From Claveliimonas bilis (lineage in GTDB: Bacteria > Bacillota > Clostridia > Lachnospirales > Lachnospiraceae): a stretch of 64,000 bases of DNA. Below, in pieces: positions 39,020 through 49,255 of this stretch; the first letter of the stretch is position 1; every line of letters starts with the position of its first letter. The DNA is taken from the NCBI RefSeq assembly GCF_020892095.1, contig NZ_AP024845.1:2542001-2606000 (forward strand), read 5' to 3'. Made by a program: the position numbers and the translations under genes. A model generated the notes under the pieces. That model worked only from the letters and a program-made list of their open reading frames with translations. It searched no databases and was not told where the DNA came from.

Positions 39020-42000
39020 ATGGCAGCAGGCCGCAACATAAAGGGAATAACGATAGAAATCGGAGGCGATACCACAGGCCTACAGAAAGCCCTCAGTGAT
39101 GTGAATGGGAAGCTCAAAAGCACCCAGGCACAGCTGAAAGATGTGAACAACCTGCTGAAATTGGATCCCTCCAACACTGTATTGGTGGCCCAGAAGCAGG
39201 AGCTGCTGAAAAATGCAATTGCGGACACCACAGAGAAACTGGACAGCCTGGAGGCTGCACAGAAAGACGTTACAGCCGCCCTGGAGGCCGGGAAGATCGG
39301 CCAGGAGCAGTATATGGCTTTCCAGCGGGAAGTGGAAGAGACCAGGGCGACACTGACAAGATATGAGACGGAGCTGGCCGGTCTGAACACAGAGCAGGAC
39401 CGGCTGGCCACCAATACCGATCGGCTGAACAAATTATTCCAGGCCACCGGGACGAACGTGGATGACTATGCGGACGTCCTGGGAAACCGCCTGGTCACAG
39501 CGATCAAAAACGGATCCGCCTCTGCTGATCAGCTGAAACTGGCGATAGAAAAAATCGGGAAATCAGCCACCGGAGGAAAAGCGGACATCAGGCAGCTGAC
39601 GGACGCTCTGGACACGGTGGATGACGGCCAGGCTATCCAGAACCTGATCCAGGATCTGCGGGACGCCGGATCACAGGCAGGCAACACAGCGGAGCAGCTG
39701 GACGGAATGGGAAAAACTCTGACGGGAGGCGTGCTGCTGGAGGCGGCAGAACAGCTCTCTGCAGTCGGGGATAAGATAACTGAATTAGGAGAAAAAGCCA
39801 AGGATGCTTTTACCGAGACGCAGGACGCCACGGTAAAGGCATCCACTTATTTTGGAGAAACCGGAAAAGCGGCAGAACAGACCGCAAGCGTCATCAAGGA
39901 TGTGTATGGCGAGGGCGTAGGCGACTCCATGGACACGGTTTCCAATGCGGTCATAACTGTTAAGAAAAACCTGCAGGATCTGGACCAGACGGAGCTGACC
40001 AACCTCACAGAGCAGGCCATCACGCTGGAAGAGCTGTATGGAATTGATATGAACGAGACACTCCGGGGCGTCAATTCTCTAATGGTCAATTTTGGGATGA
40101 GCGCCCAGGAGGCCATGGATTATATTGTATCCGGAACCCAGAACGGTCTGGACAAGACCAACGAGCTGGGAGACAACATCTCAGAGTACGCCGGGAAGTT
40201 TTCCCAGGCTGGATATTCCGCACAGGAATATTTTCAGCTCCTCCAGAACGGCCTGGAGGGCGGCGCCTATAACCTGGACAAGGTAAATGACGCAATCAAC
40301 GAGGTCACAACCAGACTGGCAGACGGCACCATAGCGGACTCACTCAGCAAGATCAACGAGGAGACCGGGCAGGTGGAGGCTGGAACCGGCGGCTGGGGAG
40401 AAGAGGTTGAGAACGTATTCAAACAGTGGCAGCAGGGCGGAGCTACCCAGAAGCAGGTCATTGATGCCATTGTGAAGGACATACAGAACACAGAGAACCA
40501 GCAGGACAAGCTGAACAAGGCAGCCCTGGCGTTTGGAACCATGGGAGAGGATGGAAACACCCGGTTTATAGAGTCGCTGACCTCAGTGGGGCAGACCTAT
40601 GATGAGGTATCTGGATCCGCCCAGAATATGTTTGACTCCTCCACAACGGAGTCACAGAAGTTTGAGGCCAGCATGAGGCAGCTGCAGCAGAGCCTCATCC
40701 CTTTGGGGGAGGCACTGATGAACCTGGCCAATCAGATCATACCGCCGCTGGCGTCAGGAATACAGAAGATTGGAGAATTTTTCGGGAGCCTCCCGGAACC
40801 GGTGCAAAATTTTGTCATCATACTGGGGGCGCTGATTGCCGCCTTTACTGCGCTGGCGCCAGTTATTATGGCTGTGGTCCAAGTAGTAACTTTTTTAGGA
40901 ACGGCAACTCTGGGGCCAATCATAGGCATCATTGCCGGAGTGGCCGCAGCAATAGCCGGGATCATAGCCATAGTGAAAAACTGGGGCGCCATAACGGAGT
41001 GGTTCGGAAATTTGTGGCAGACAGTCAAAGACAAGTGCGCTGCAATATGGAACTCTATCTGTTCATTTTTTACCGAGACGATCCCGGCGGCCTGGGACGC
41101 TCTGGTGGCGAAATTCCAGGGTGCGGCTGAGTGGTGGTCCGGGCTGTGGTCACAGATCGGACAGTTTTTCTCCGGGATCTGGACGGGCATCTGCACATTT
41201 TTCACGCAGACGATCCCGCAGGCCTGGCAGTCTGTGGTGGCCTGGTTCCAGGGGATCCCAGAATGGTGGTCCGGTATCTGGCAGCAGGTACATGACTTCT
41301 TTGTGAACATCTGGACCATGATGATGCAGAACCCGGTCATTTCCGGGATCGTAACGACCATACAGACATTGTGGCAGAATGCCGTCACGACACTGCAGGG
41401 CATCTGGACCGGACTGCAGCAGATTGCGTCCGGCGCCTGGGAGCTGATCAAAAACACGATACTGGGACCGGTGCTGCTGCTGATCGACCTTGTGACCGGA
41501 AACTTCACGCAGCTGAAAGAGGATGCTCAAAATATCTGGTCCAATATCCAGCAGGCAGCCTCAACAATCTGGTCCGGCATCAAGCAGGTGGTCTCATCTC
41601 TGGCGCAGGGGCTGGTTACACATGTGACCACGCTGATCACGGGATTTAAGGACACCCTGGGAAATTTGTGGGAGATGGCGAAGCAGGCGGCGAGCACAGC
41701 CTGGAACAATATTAAGCAGGCGGTGGTCACAGCGGCCACAAACCTCAAAAATTCAGCGGTGCAGGCTGTAACGAACCTGAAAAATTCCGTGTCGCAGGCA
41801 TGGAACAATATGAAATCTGCCGCCTCACAGGCATGGCAGAATATCAAAAATTCCGTGGTGCAGACCGCCACGAACCTCAAAAATTCAGCGGTGCAGGCGT
41901 TCCAGAACCTGGTCTCCGGGATCCGGAACGCATTGAGCAGCCTGGGGAATGTTGTGAGAAACGGATTTCAGTCTGCGATCAGTTTCATCACATCCCTGCC

Positions 42001-42466
42001 GAGCAGAGCACTCCAGTGGGGCGCTGACTTTATTAACGGAATAGCAAGGGGCATCCGGAACGCCATAGGAAATGTGACCAGTGCGGTCTCCAGTGTGGCA
42101 AATAAGATCCGGTCATTCTTGCATTTCTCAGTCCCGGATGAGGGGCCGTTGACAGAATATGAGTCCTGGATGCCTGACTTTATGGAAGGGCTGGCCAAGG
42201 GCATAGAAAAGAGCAAGTCCGTTGTGACGGACGCCATAGCCGGAGTGAGCAAGGACATGAGCATCAATGCCAATGCCATGGTGGATCAGAGCAATGCAGC
42301 TCAGAACAACGCCATCCTGTCCATCACCTCACTGCTGGCTCAGTACCTGCCGTATCTGGCCCAGGGCTTAAACCTCAGATGGGAGACTGGAGAGGTGGCG
42401 GCACATCTGGCCAGAGACATGAATATACAGCTGGGGATCCTGGCACAAGAGGAGGGATATTTGTAA
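39020..42466 (+). CDS. tail tape measure protein
   Basis: 1148 residues, AAGGAGGTGG site. N-terminal coiled coil (residues about 25-150: DVNGKLKSTQAQLKDVNNLL) and a TMP core with the GxYxxYxxxL-like region around 330-400. Hydrophobic segments lie at about 590-660 (VIILGALIAAFTALAPVIMA). Long tandem repeats rich in W and N (NLKNSAVQAVTNLKNSV; IWSGIKQVVSSLAQGL; WWSGLWSQIGQFFSGIW) follow, then a C-terminal coiled coil. Length predicts a tail of roughly 170 nm by the usual 1.5 angstrom per residue rule. It sets tail length and helps DNA entry. TAATG overlap with the next gene. Confidence 0.95.
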   Translation: MAAGRNIKGITIEIGGDTTGLQKALSDVNGKLKSTQAQLKDVNNLLKLDPSNTVLVAQKQELLKNAIADTTEKLDSLEAAQKDVTAALEAGKIGQEQYMAFQREVEETRATLTRYETELAGLNTEQDRLATNTDRLNKLFQATGTNVDDYADVLGNRLVTAIKNGSASADQLKLAIEKIGKSATGGKADIRQLTDALDTVDDGQAIQNLIQDLRDAGSQAGNTAEQLDGMGKTLTGGVLLEAAEQLSAVGDKITELGEKAKDAFTETQDATVKASTYFGETGKAAEQTASVIKDVYGEGVGDSMDTVSNAVITVKKNLQDLDQTELTNLTEQAITLEELYGIDMNETLRGVNSLMVNFGMSAQEAMDYIVSGTQNGLDKTNELGDNISEYAGKFSQAGYSAQEYFQLLQNGLEGGAYNLDKVNDAINEVTTRLADGTIADSLSKINEETGQVEAGTGGWGEEVENVFKQWQQGGATQKQVIDAIVKDIQNTENQQDKLNKAALAFGTMGEDGNTRFIESLTSVGQTYDEVSGSAQNMFDSSTTESQKFEASMRQLQQSLIPLGEALMNLANQIIPPLASGIQKIGEFFGSLPEPVQNFVIILGALIAAFTALAPVIMAVVQVVTFLGTATLGPIIGIIAGVAAAIAGIIAIVKNWGAITEWFGNLWQTVKDKCAAIWNSICSFFTETIPAAWDALVAKFQGAAEWWSGLWSQIGQFFSGIWTGICTFFTQTIPQAWQSVVAWFQGIPEWWSGIWQQVHDFFVNIWTMMMQNPVISGIVTTIQTLWQNAVTTLQGIWTGLQQIASGAWELIKNTILGPVLLLIDLVTGNFTQLKEDAQNIWSNIQQAASTIWSGIKQVVSSLAQGLVTHVTTLITGFKDTLGNLWEMAKQAASTAWNNIKQAVVTAATNLKNSAVQAVTNLKNSVSQAWNNMKSAASQAWQNIKNSVVQTATNLKNSAVQAFQNLVSGIRNALSSLGNVVRNGFQSAISFITSLPSRALQWGADFINGIARGIRNAIGNVTSAVSSVANKIRSFLHFSVPDEGPLTEYESWMPDFMEGLAKGIEKSKSVVTDAIAGVSKDMSINANAMVDQSNAAQNNAILSITSLLAQYLPYLAQGLNLRWETGEVAAHLARDMNIQLGILAQEEGYL

Positions 42467-43218
42467 TGAACGCCATAACAAACGGGGCCACCATTGAGAT
42501 CGTGGCCACCGGCGAACAGTACCACACTCTGAAAAACTGGGGCCTGGCCATTGGAAACAACGACTATATAGGGGATGTAGAGCAGGAGACCTATTATGTG
42601 GATGTACCGGGAGCGGATGGGTTCCTGGATTTCTCAGAGGCGATTGCCGGCCGGCGGATATTCAAAAGCCGGCCGATCAATATAGAGCTGGGCGGGAAAA
42701 AGCCGAGGAATGACTGGGATATCTTTATCTCAGACCTCCGGAACCTGATTGAGGGAAGGGAGATCAAGCTCATTTTTGACAATGATCCCGGCTTTTATTG
42801 GACCGGCCGGGCTACAGTACAGAGCTTTGACCGGAACCGGGAGCTGGGTACATTCACACTGTCCATCCCGAAAGCGGATCCATACAAGTATAATGTGGCA
42901 GACTCCACGGAGGACTGGCTGTGGGATCCGTTTGACTTTGAAACCGGCATCATAGACGAAGGTACAGAGATCACGCTTGCGGGGCCTACGAGCACACAGA
43001 GCTACACGATCGTACCGGACCTGATGCCTTTTGTACCAACCATCCAGGTCAGCCAGATGGGAGCTGCCGGCATTACCATGACGGCAGGAGGAGAAACCTA
43101 CACGCTGATCCAGGGAAAGAACCGCTTTGCGGATATTGTAGTAGATCAGGAGGATGTGACTCTGACATTTAAGGGGCAGGGAACGCTCACGATCCGGTAT
43201 AGGAGGGGGTCATTGTAA
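42466..43218 (+). CDS. distal tail protein (Dit)
   Basis: 250 residues from ATG 42466, overlapping the tape measure stop by one base; AGGAGGG upstream. Siphovirus Dit-type sequence: LKNWGLAIGNNDYIGDVEQE, DGFLDFSEAIAGRRIF, ELGGKKPRNDWDIFISDLRN, and a beta-rich C-terminal domain. It forms the hub joining tube and tip. One-base overlap (TAATG) with the next gene. Confidence 0.9.
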   Translation: MNAITNGATIEIVATGEQYHTLKNWGLAIGNNDYIGDVEQETYYVDVPGADGFLDFSEAIAGRRIFKSRPINIELGGKKPRNDWDIFISDLRNLIEGREIKLIFDNDPGFYWTGRATVQSFDRNRELGTFTLSIPKADPYKYNVADSTEDWLWDPFDFETGIIDEGTEITLAGPTSTQSYTIVPDLMPFVPTIQVSQMGAAGITMTAGGETYTLIQGKNRFADIVVDQEDVTLTFKGQGTLTIRYRRGSL

Positions 43219-46200
43219 TGTATAAAGTGAAAATGGATGGCCAGGTCCTATACTACCCGGGAGACAAGGAGGCGGTATTGACCGCCCCCACAGTCAACCT
43301 GCAGACGGGATATTCCGGCACATTTGAGTTTACGGTGCCGCCGATCAACCCGCTGTATGACAAGATCAAGAACCGGCGCAGCATGGTCAGTGTATTCCGA
43401 GACTCAACAGAGATCTTCTACGGAGAGGTGCGGAAGCAGCCAAAAGTAGACAGATACAAAAACAAGAGCGTGTATTGCGCCGGCGCAATGAGTTTCCTTT
43501 CCGACTCCCTGCAGCCACAGGCAGAATATCACGACATGACACCGGAGCAGATGCTGGGGGCGTTCCTGGATATCCACAACAGCCAGGTGGAGGACCGGAA
43601 AAAGATCTATCTGGGGATCGTGACCATCACGGATCCGAATGACTCTCTATACCGGTATACGAATTTTGAGAACACGCTGAAAGCCATCCGGGAGAAGCTG
43701 GTGGACAAACTGGGCGGATATCTGAGGATCCGCCATGAGAACGACCGGTTGTATCTGGACTGGATCACACTGGAGGAATACGGAAAGTATTGTGATCAGC
43801 CGATTGAGTTCGGGCTGAACCTGCTGGACTACTCCGAGAGTGTGACCGCAGAGAACCTGGCCACAGCCCTGATCCCGCTGGGAGCGAGGCTGCAGGGGGA
43901 GTCAGACATAGAGGCCCTGGAGAAATATGTGGATATTACCAGCGTAAACGGTGGATCAAATTATATATACAGTCAGGAGGCGGTGGACAACTTTGGATGG
44001 GTATGGACCACGCAGACCTGGCAGGACGTGACAGAGCCGTCCAACCTGCTCCGGAAGGGACGGGAATGGCTGGCAGACAATCAGTTTGAGGAGCTGGAAC
44101 TGACACTCACGGCAGTAGACCTGTCCGCCATGGACAAGGAGTACACCGCTTTTGACATAGGAGACCGGATCCAATGCAGGGCGAAACCATACGGCATGGA
44201 CCGGGTATTCCCAGTCATGGAGATGACGATCCCTCTGCAGCAGCCGGACAATGCCAAGCTGACGCTGGGAGAAAACCGGAAACTGTCATATACAGAGCAG
44301 CAGAACAAGATCTATTCCGGAATCACGGCGGACGCCGAAGAGCGCAGGAAGATCCAGAACGAGGCTGTAAAAGCGGCCATAGACAATCTGACCGCACAAA
44401 TGACGGGAAGTAAAGGGGGATACAAACTATCAGAATATGACGAAAATGGGATGTGGCTCCGGGATCTCTACATGGACGCCCCGGACAAAGACAAGGCCAC
44501 AAAGATCCTGCAGATCAACAACTATGGCATAGGAGGCAGCCGGAACGGGTATGAAGGACCATACACAGTAGGAATGACACTGGACGGCCAGATAGTCGGG
44601 GAGCGGATCACGGCCAACTCCATAAGCGCAGAAAAGCTCACACTGGAATATAGGACCGAGCTGGAAGAAAAATTCACACAAGTTGGAGAGGATGCAAACG
44701 AGTACACCGACCAGAGAGAAACCGTTGTAAAAGAACTGATCACGACCAGCATCCGGTCTGTGGAGGACCAGATCCAGCTGGCAGTGACCGACCAGAAAAG
44801 CGTCACGAACCGGTATAACTACGTGGTCAACGGAGACAACCAGGACCTAGATCCGGATGCTTTCACAGCATCCTCCAATCTCACGGTGGGAACCGGACAG
44901 GCCGGGGACATCAAAGCGTTTCATCTGACAAAGACCAATACATCCATGGCCACGCTCCAGCAGAGCCTGGGGCAGCTGCCGGCGGGCACCTACGAGGTGG
45001 AGCTTAAAATATATCTCCCGGCCGGCGTGAAGCCTTCATACTGCTATTTTGGGCTGAACGGATACACACAGTATCAGAGCTTCTCTTCCATGGCCACAGA
45101 TACCTGGTACACCATACGGCGGACGGTCACACTGACCAGCGCCTCGACGAGGTCATTCTATTTTGCGCTCTATGGCAGCAGTGCAAGAGAGGCATACGTC
45201 ACGGACATCCGGGTGCTCCGGAATATCAAGGAGCTGATTGATGACGTAGACGCCAGGATCACAGTGGAAGCCGGAAAGATAACCCAGAGCGTCACGGAGA
45301 TGTATGAGGCACAGCAGCATAATTATGCTATTGATGGAAGTTTTTCCGGGACGGTAGACACAAACTGGTACAGAAGCAACACCAGCTATGTATATAAAAC
45401 GACATGGAAAAATAGGTCTTGCATATGCATCAATCTGGGGGATACCACAAGCACAAGCCATTACGTGCGTACGAAGGCGGCCATAAAAGTACCAAAGACA
45501 GGGAAATTTACGATCAGAATGAAAGCGTGCTGCGGAAAAGCGGGAACCAGATTAAGATGCTCATTCGGATCCAGTGCATATACAACTGCCGGACAGATTG
45601 GAACGGAATGGAAGACCATTGAGCTGACAATCAACAGCGTCAGTGCTGGAAGTAAATACCTGTACTTATACTGCTATACAGCGGGGGATTATGTATGTAT
45701 CACAGACATAGAGATACTGGGGTATGCGAGCCATTACAATGCGGCGCAAATAGAGGTCCTGGCTGACAGCATCACATCCACGGTGAAGCAAAATGAATTT
45801 GCCTCATACGTGACACAGTATTATGATCGAGTAATCACAGCGTTCAACAATTCAAGTAAATATGTGCAGATCACAGCAGGAGCAATCTCCATCTATGATG
45901 GATCTGTGACAACATCAAAGCGCAGGGCAACGTTCAACGAGAACGGGAACCATTTCTATAGAGATGGGTATTACGTTGGGAAGATCGGTACCAATCAGCT
46001 GCAGAGCGATAATTCCAAAAAGGGGTTGAACTTTGACCTGGAAGATGATGCTGCATATATGACATGGGCTGCGAAAGACTCAGCTTCTGCCACGGTCTAC
46101 ACAATGAAATTGACATATGTGCAGAAAGGAAAAGGCTGGGGAAACTATACGGCCGGAGATCTGCACGCAGGGGCAAATTTAGACATGCATGGATGGACCC

Positions 46201-46358
46201 TGAAAAACCCGTCCTTTGAGGGAGGGGGAATAACGGGAACTTTAAACTTTGTACAGCCAATAGCCATGAACAGTGACGGTACTGTGTCGAGATGGTCAAA
46301 CAACGCACAGCTGCAATTTAAAAACGGGATACTGATATATGGCAGATGGTACGGGTAG
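43218..46358 (+). CDS. tail-associated (Tal-like) tip protein
   Basis: 1046 residues. The N-terminal 370 residues carry the gp27-like tail-hub fold of the prophage endopeptidase tail family (VNLQTGYSGTFEFTVPPINP; YCAGAMSFLSDSLQPQ; GGYLRIRHENDRLYLDW). A helical linker follows, then two carbohydrate-binding-module-like beta-sandwich repeats (about 530-665 and 690-840: PAGTYEVELKIYLPAGVKPS; KTGKFTIRMKACCGKAGTRL). A C-terminal fibre-like part ends at YGRWYG. No clear peptidase residues were seen. It probably makes first contact with the wall glycans. Confidence 0.85.
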   Translation: MYKVKMDGQVLYYPGDKEAVLTAPTVNLQTGYSGTFEFTVPPINPLYDKIKNRRSMVSVFRDSTEIFYGEVRKQPKVDRYKNKSVYCAGAMSFLSDSLQPQAEYHDMTPEQMLGAFLDIHNSQVEDRKKIYLGIVTITDPNDSLYRYTNFENTLKAIREKLVDKLGGYLRIRHENDRLYLDWITLEEYGKYCDQPIEFGLNLLDYSESVTAENLATALIPLGARLQGESDIEALEKYVDITSVNGGSNYIYSQEAVDNFGWVWTTQTWQDVTEPSNLLRKGREWLADNQFEELELTLTAVDLSAMDKEYTAFDIGDRIQCRAKPYGMDRVFPVMEMTIPLQQPDNAKLTLGENRKLSYTEQQNKIYSGITADAEERRKIQNEAVKAAIDNLTAQMTGSKGGYKLSEYDENGMWLRDLYMDAPDKDKATKILQINNYGIGGSRNGYEGPYTVGMTLDGQIVGERITANSISAEKLTLEYRTELEEKFTQVGEDANEYTDQRETVVKELITTSIRSVEDQIQLAVTDQKSVTNRYNYVVNGDNQDLDPDAFTASSNLTVGTGQAGDIKAFHLTKTNTSMATLQQSLGQLPAGTYEVELKIYLPAGVKPSYCYFGLNGYTQYQSFSSMATDTWYTIRRTVTLTSASTRSFYFALYGSSAREAYVTDIRVLRNIKELIDDVDARITVEAGKITQSVTEMYEAQQHNYAIDGSFSGTVDTNWYRSNTSYVYKTTWKNRSCICINLGDTTSTSHYVRTKAAIKVPKTGKFTIRMKACCGKAGTRLRCSFGSSAYTTAGQIGTEWKTIELTINSVSAGSKYLYLYCYTAGDYVCITDIEILGYASHYNAAQIEVLADSITSTVKQNEFASYVTQYYDRVITAFNNSSKYVQITAGAISIYDGSVTTSKRRATFNENGNHFYRDGYYVGKIGTNQLQSDNSKKGLNFDLEDDAAYMTWAAKDSASATVYTMKLTYVQKGKGWGNYTAGDLHAGANLDMHGWTLKNPSFEGGGITGTLNFVQPIAMNSDGTVSRWSNNAQLQFKNGILIYGRWYG

Positions 46359-46367
46359 GAGGTCAAG

Positions 46368-46490
46368 ATGGAAAAAATGCTGATTGAAGAAAACACCACG
46401 AAAATCAAAAAACCGGATCAGGGCGAACTGCAGGAGCAGGTCAAAGCGGAGGGAAGAAAGGAGAAGGAAGATGGAAGGAAAACCGACTAA
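46368..46490 (+). CDS. 40-residue charged peptide
   Basis: ATG 46368 follows AGGAGGTCA. The peptide is almost wholly charged (EEQVKAEGRKEKEDGRKTD-type end). The position after Tal recalls XkdX-like small proteins, but the sequence does not match. It overlaps the next gene by 20 bases. Confidence 0.45.
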   Translation: MEKMLIEENTTKIKKPDQGELQEQVKAEGRKEKEDGRKTD

Positions 46491-46731
46491 ACCGGCAAGC
46501 ATGGTATACGGGGAAGCGAAGAGCGCAATGACAATGGCAGTGAGAAATGTAGCAAAAGCGTATAAGCTCCCTCTGTTTCTCGTAGCAGCGATTATGGGGG
46601 ATATTGCGGCGGAGTATGAAAGAGAGGCAGGAAACGAGCTTGCGATCGAAACGGAGCAGTACACGTCTGAACTGGAAACGTACTACCAGGAAAAGCTGGA
46701 GGACCAGGAACCGGAGCCGGAAAAGGGGTGA
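46471..46731 (+). CDS. small tail-region protein, unknown function
   Basis: 86 residues from ATG 46471 (AGGAGAAGG before it); the upstream start at 46384 reads the previous gene out of phase. One amphipathic or weakly hydrophobic helix (LPLFLVAAIMGDIAAEYERE) and an acidic tail. No family recognised; it is not Avd-like. Confidence 0.55.
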   Translation: MEGKPTKPASMVYGEAKSAMTMAVRNVAKAYKLPLFLVAAIMGDIAAEYEREAGNELAIETEQYTSELETYYQEKLEDQEPEPEKG

Positions 46732-46737
46732 TAAAAA

Positions 46738-47541
46738 GTGGCAGATGTAAAGAAGTACACAGAGCAGATTGCCAATGCAAAAAAAGGGAAAGATGTGCGG
46801 GCCAGCATCGTGGCGGCCATTAACGAGGTATCTGATGAAAATAATACCTACAATCAGGTAAAAACTGACATATTGGCCGCCCAGGAGAAGGTCTCTCAGG
46901 ACGTGGCGGAAAATAAGAAGACACAGAAGGAATTCAGCGATAATCTGGAAGAGGCCAAACAGGTGAACGCATCACTCCAGCAGAATGTTACGGCCGCCGG
47001 AAAAGCGGAGGACAGCCTGGAGGCGGATATCACGGCCGCCGGTCAGGCCGAGAAAAGCCTGGAGGCGGATATCACGGCCGCCGGTCAGGCCGAGAAAAGC
47101 CTGGAGGCAGATATCACGGCCGCCGGAAAAGCGGAGGACAGCCTGGAAGCAGATATCACGACCGCTGGCCAGATAGAGGACAGCCTCGAGGAGAATATCA
47201 CAGAGGCAACGCAGATCAACCAGCAGCTTGCCACGAATAACGAGCAGGCAGAGAGTGCGGAGGAGCTGAGAAGGCAGGCGGAACAGGCCAGGGCGCAGGC
47301 GGAACAGGCCAGGGCGAAAGCAGAGCAGGCCAGGGCGCAGGCGGAACAGACAAGAGCGGATCAGGAGACCACGAGACAGCAGCAGGAGCAGGCCAGGCAG
47401 CAGGCGAGCAGCCAGGCGGTGGCCAACGCCAACGCAGCGGCACAGGCCGTCATGGATCAGGTCAACAGCCTCACTTTTGCCCTGAACGCAGAAGACAGAG
47501 GGCTTGACGTAACATACACGTATGACACAGAAACAGAATAG
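46738..47541 (+). CDS. coiled-coil tail fibre shaft protein
   Basis: 267 residues from GTG 46738. After a 35-residue head, almost the whole protein is coiled coil: five 14-residue repeats (type TAAGKAEDSLEADI) at residues about 85-154, then QARAQAEQ heptads and a Q-rich stretch. The last 30 residues (TFALNAEDRGLDVTYTYDTE) form a small cap. It is probably a trimeric shaft that carries the DGR-diversified protein encoded next. Confidence 0.75.
   Translation: MADVKKYTEQIANAKKGKDVRASIVAAINEVSDENNTYNQVKTDILAAQEKVSQDVAENKKTQKEFSDNLEEAKQVNASLQQNVTAAGKAEDSLEADITAAGQAEKSLEADITAAGQAEKSLEADITAAGKAEDSLEADITTAGQIEDSLEENITEATQINQQLATNNEQAESAEELRRQAEQARAQAEQARAKAEQARAQAEQTRADQETTRQQQEQARQQASSQAVANANAAAQAVMDQVNSLTFALNAEDRGLDVTYTYDTETE
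46990..47199. repeat. five 42-bp in-frame tandem repeats
   Basis: Units begin at 46990, 47032, 47074, 47116 and 47158 (type ACGGCCGCCGG... GATATC). Units 2 and 3 differ at one base; unit 5 is most diverged. They encode the 14-residue coiled-coil repeats, so copy number would change shaft length. Confidence 0.9.
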
Positions 47542-47555
47542 GAGGTAGAAAGAAC

Positions 47556-49244
47556 ATGGCTCAGGAAGTAGTAAACATTCCCCGGGAGAGCACTATGAGA
47601 CAGATGATGCTCTCACAGAAAATCAATGCGGAAGGTGCGGCGGACATTGCGTACAAGGAAAAGGTGGCGCTTGCCACCACGAAAGAGGAAGTGGACGCGC
47701 TCTTTGTGGAGTGGTGGAAATATCAGTACCATCCGGATCTCCACACTAAAGCGGAAATGTTGGAGCGGTGGTTCGGGAATGTGCTGGATGATGACCGGGT
47801 GCATGGAGTATCCTTCCCACTGTATGGCACCAGCACGTCTGCAGTCGGAGAGCTGACGGATGACAGCGTGGGGCTTACGGTCACGCCATCCACAGAGGAG
47901 GAAGCGGGGCAGGATGATTTTGCGAAACTGCCACAGTTCTGGTGCCTGGAGGTATCAGCGGAAAAGCTCACGGATGGATCCCATGAGATCTATTATATTG
48001 AGCACATTGACAGCATGAAAAAAGTCAGATCCGGAGAACATCTCACATGGGTGCTCCAGAAAAACACATGGACAAGAGAGTGGGATGAAGGAGGATACAG
48101 ATACCTCAAAATGCGCTGCCATCCGGCGCCGGGATATGAGCAGTGGCCGGATGGAGAGGATAAAAACGGAAATGTATATGCCTACATGGCACATCCGAAA
48201 TATCCGGCTGGAGAGCTGGATGGAGTCATCACATGCGGAACCGGGCTTGCGCCGCTGAACTGGACAAGCCATACAACTGGCGTATCAAAATGGAGAGCCA
48301 GAGGGGAACAGTACAGCGGAGCAAGCGGAAACCTGGTTAAATTCCTGCTCCGGATGATGTGGCTGAAATACGCACAAAAGGGAAACGCTGGGAAGATTAC
48401 GGGCTGCAATCAGTACAATTATCAGTATACCGCAGCGATCTCCGAGGTGGGAGTTGAGCGTGTGATCCTTACGAAAGCCCAGGCAGCCAACCTTTTCGTG
48501 GGTTCGTCTGTTCAGATCGGTATCCAGTCCGGAACTGACAGAAACACAGCGAGCAATTATTCTGTCTGCAGGAATAAGCTGATCACACGCATTGAGGACT
48601 TTGAGGTTGAGGATGATGAAACGGAATACTCAGCGGTATACGTGGACAATGGAGGGGAAACCTTTGACACGACAGCCGGATCCACGCTGATCAGTACAGA
48701 TCCATACTGGTCCGGATGGAATGACAATGTAAAGGGTACAGACGGAAGCAGATACAGCGCCACAAGCGGGAAAGAGCCTGGACTCCTCCAGAAAATTGAG
48801 TTTATGAATGGCGCCTATCTGATCGTATCGGATGAGCTTTGGCAGTGGTCCACGGACGACAATGGAGACTATAATTTTGAGTGCCATACCTGCCATGACC
48901 AGTCAAAGGTGGCGTCATCCATCACGGCGAACTACGAGAAGCAGGAAGACCTCACAATGGTTATTCCGGCTGGCACAGCTGCAGGCTGGAAATACATTGA
49001 GGATACCGCAATATCCAAAGATCCGGCAGTCCTCTGGCCTGCAGGTATCGGAGCCAGTGGCAGTGGCGTTGGGTGTAAGGCAGCCTTCTACTGCTACCCG
49101 GCCGCTTCCGGCGTCCGGGCTGCGTGGGTGTTCGGCTCCTTGGGCAACGGCGGCTCTGCCGGCCTGGCGTGTCGCTACTCGCCCAATGGCGTGTCGAACG
49201 CTTCCTGGCACGGCGCTCTGGGCGCACCTGGCCTGGCTGGGTAA
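47556..49244 (+). CDS. DGR target: diversified tail-tip receptor-binding protein
   Basis: 562 residues, AGGAGG site. Residues 1-75 are an attachment region; the rest is a large beta-rich body. The C-terminal 50 or so residues are the variable region (AAFYCYPAASGVRAAWVFGS... to GALGAPG), in the place and with the G/W-rich style of C-type-lectin-fold DGR targets. Compared with the template, 11 codons differ: N to Y (3), S (3), G, P, H, and T to S, T to P. Two cysteines are kept. It lies among tail genes, so it is probably the adhesin that recognises the host surface. Fold inferred, not proven. Confidence 0.88.
   Translation: MAQEVVNIPRESTMRQMMLSQKINAEGAADIAYKEKVALATTKEEVDALFVEWWKYQYHPDLHTKAEMLERWFGNVLDDDRVHGVSFPLYGTSTSAVGELTDDSVGLTVTPSTEEEAGQDDFAKLPQFWCLEVSAEKLTDGSHEIYYIEHIDSMKKVRSGEHLTWVLQKNTWTREWDEGGYRYLKMRCHPAPGYEQWPDGEDKNGNVYAYMAHPKYPAGELDGVITCGTGLAPLNWTSHTTGVSKWRARGEQYSGASGNLVKFLLRMMWLKYAQKGNAGKITGCNQYNYQYTAAISEVGVERVILTKAQAANLFVGSSVQIGIQSGTDRNTASNYSVCRNKLITRIEDFEVEDDETEYSAVYVDNGGETFDTTAGSTLISTDPYWSGWNDNVKGTDGSRYSATSGKEPGLLQKIEFMNGAYLIVSDELWQWSTDDNGDYNFECHTCHDQSKVASSITANYEKQEDLTMVIPAGTAAGWKYIEDTAISKDPAVLWPAGIGASGSGVGCKAAFYCYPAASGVRAAWVFGSLGNGGSAGLACRYSPNGVSNASWHGALGAPGLAG
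49079..49231 (+). repeat. DGR variable repeat (VR)
   Basis: About 152 bases at the 3' end of the target gene, aligned without gaps to the template repeat at an offset of 261. There are 16 mismatches, and all 16 are at template adenines (A to T 7, A to C 7, A to G 2). The adenine-poor stretches (for example 49090-49136) are identical. The 3' end, GGCGCTCTGGGCGCA, is the GC-rich part expected to act in homing initiation. Confidence 0.93.
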
Positions 49245-49255
49245 AAGCGGGGTGA

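Noticed and set aside
46471-46731. Avd accessory protein of the DGR
   Set aside because: 86 residues with an acidic tail; it lacks the basic five-helix character of Avd and lies before the target gene.
46985-47176. 63-codon frame of repeated RRISRPP units
   Set aside because: It is an out-of-phase reading of the 42-bp repeats.
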